64,000 nt of DNA, from NCBI GenBank assembly GCA_003024175.1, contig MDYQ01000162.1, forward strand, positions 1 to 64,000, given 5' to 3'. Source of the DNA: Planoprotostelium fungivorum. Lineage: Eukaryota; Evosea; Variosea; Cavosteliida; Cavosteliaceae. The translations under genes were made by a program, and so were the position numbers. Below, piece after piece: positions 63,744-64,000 of this stretch (the first letter of the stretch is position 1; each line of letters begins with the position of its first letter). Below the pieces are notes generated by a model. The model was not told the origin of the DNA. It made no database searches and was given only the letters and a program-made list of their open reading frames with translations.

Positions 63744-64000
63744 TGAGACACGCAATCACCTTGCTGTTTCTCGCTCTCTCGGCCACAGCTGTGTGGGCCG
63801 ACATGTGTCAGCCTGGCTATGTCTGGTGCTCTGGCGTCAACGCATGCTACGATCCCTCTCAGTACAGCTGCAAGGCTGACCAGTATCACGGACAGTATCG
63901 TCTCTGTGCCATCGGAACAGCCTCTTGCAACGACGTCTGCATCGCTTCTTGCGCTTACCAGTGCGGAACTGACGGCTCGGTGAGTTCTTCTCTTGCAGAT
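63744..64000 (+). CDS. second copy of the secreted lectin gene, first exon only (partial)
   Basis: Begins with the same signal peptide, MRHAITLLFLALSATAVWA, and cysteine-rich module (CSGVNACYDPSQYSCKADQY, CNDVCIASCAYQCGTDGS). Exon 1 ends at about 63980 with a GTGAG donor, and the window stops within the intron. Only two residues differ from exon 1 of the lectin at 46490-49232, so the copy is recent or kept similar by conversion. Whether the LamG domains follow cannot be seen here. Confidence 0.85.

Larger units (their letters stand above)
63440..64000 (+). repeat. inverted segmental duplication, arm 2 (continues past the window)
   Basis: The partner of 48969-49535. Shared landmarks include cccacaggcagggaggc, gatatggaacattcaac, the paired CACGTG block and the whole first exon. 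The two arms are about 14 kb apart. Confidence 0.9.

Overview
The window is nuclear DNA of a gene-dense eukaryote. Genes lie on both strands with little space between them. They are split by many very short introns (about 35-90 nt) with an unusually uniform 5' splice site, GTGAG, and AG acceptors. Eukaryotic tRNA-His and tRNA-Ala genes are present. Gene content points to an amoebozoan, possibly a protosteloid or Protostelium-like amoeba. The evidence is a secreted fibro-slime (PA14-like) protein with cysteine repeats of the Dictyostelium CTDC kind, an SH2/F-box protein, a sedolisin-type acid protease, an ELMO protein, a p101-like PI3K subunit and a Zn2Cys6 transcription factor. The species is inferred, not shown.

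Layout. 1-4.1 kb: an SH2/F-box protein running off the left edge, a short PH/MORN remnant, and a fibro-slime surface protein whose reading frame is broken. 1.0-11.9 kb holds a cluster of four related PH-domain plus MORN-repeat genes: a fragment, a damaged copy, a large intact-looking copy ending in a membrane hairpin, and an opposite-strand copy ending in a coiled coil and RING finger. The last contains a ~700-bp tandem duplication joined at an N. 12-20 kb: Zn2Cys6 regulator, VWA protein, ER glucosidase I (GH63) and, divergent from it, a SET-domain protein with a signal peptide. 20-31 kb: tRNA-His, a claudin-like four-TM protein, a phytanoyl-CoA-dioxygenase-like enzyme, a hypothetical protein, an ELMO protein, an eEF1A-lysine methyltransferase, a decayed lectin copy and a free-standing CAP C-terminal domain. 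31-46 kb: a pseudokinase fused to a ferredoxin-like monooxygenase-fold domain, an intronless sedolisin, a PP2C phosphatase, a coiled-coil protein, a duplicated non-genic segment, a p101-like PI3K adaptor and tRNA-Ala. 46-64 kb: a secreted two-domain LamG lectin, a membrane aspartic protease, a Ser/Thr kinase, a D-2-hydroxyacid dehydrogenase, eEF1B-gamma, a hypothetical protein, tRNase Z, two more tRNA-His genes, an ABCG transporter, and a second near-identical copy of the lectin 5' end in inverted orientation at the right edge.

Shared themes are phosphoinositide and cytoskeletal signalling (PH-MORN, p101, ELMO, SH2, CAP-C), secretion and cell-surface or wall proteins (fibro-slime, LamG lectins, sedolisin, aspartic protease, glucosidase I), and housekeeping translation (eEF1G, eEF1A methyltransferase, tRNase Z, tRNAs). 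Splice models were made by eye from GT-AG signals and frame continuity. Gene ends are firmer than internal exon borders. No viral or LTR-type element was recognised.
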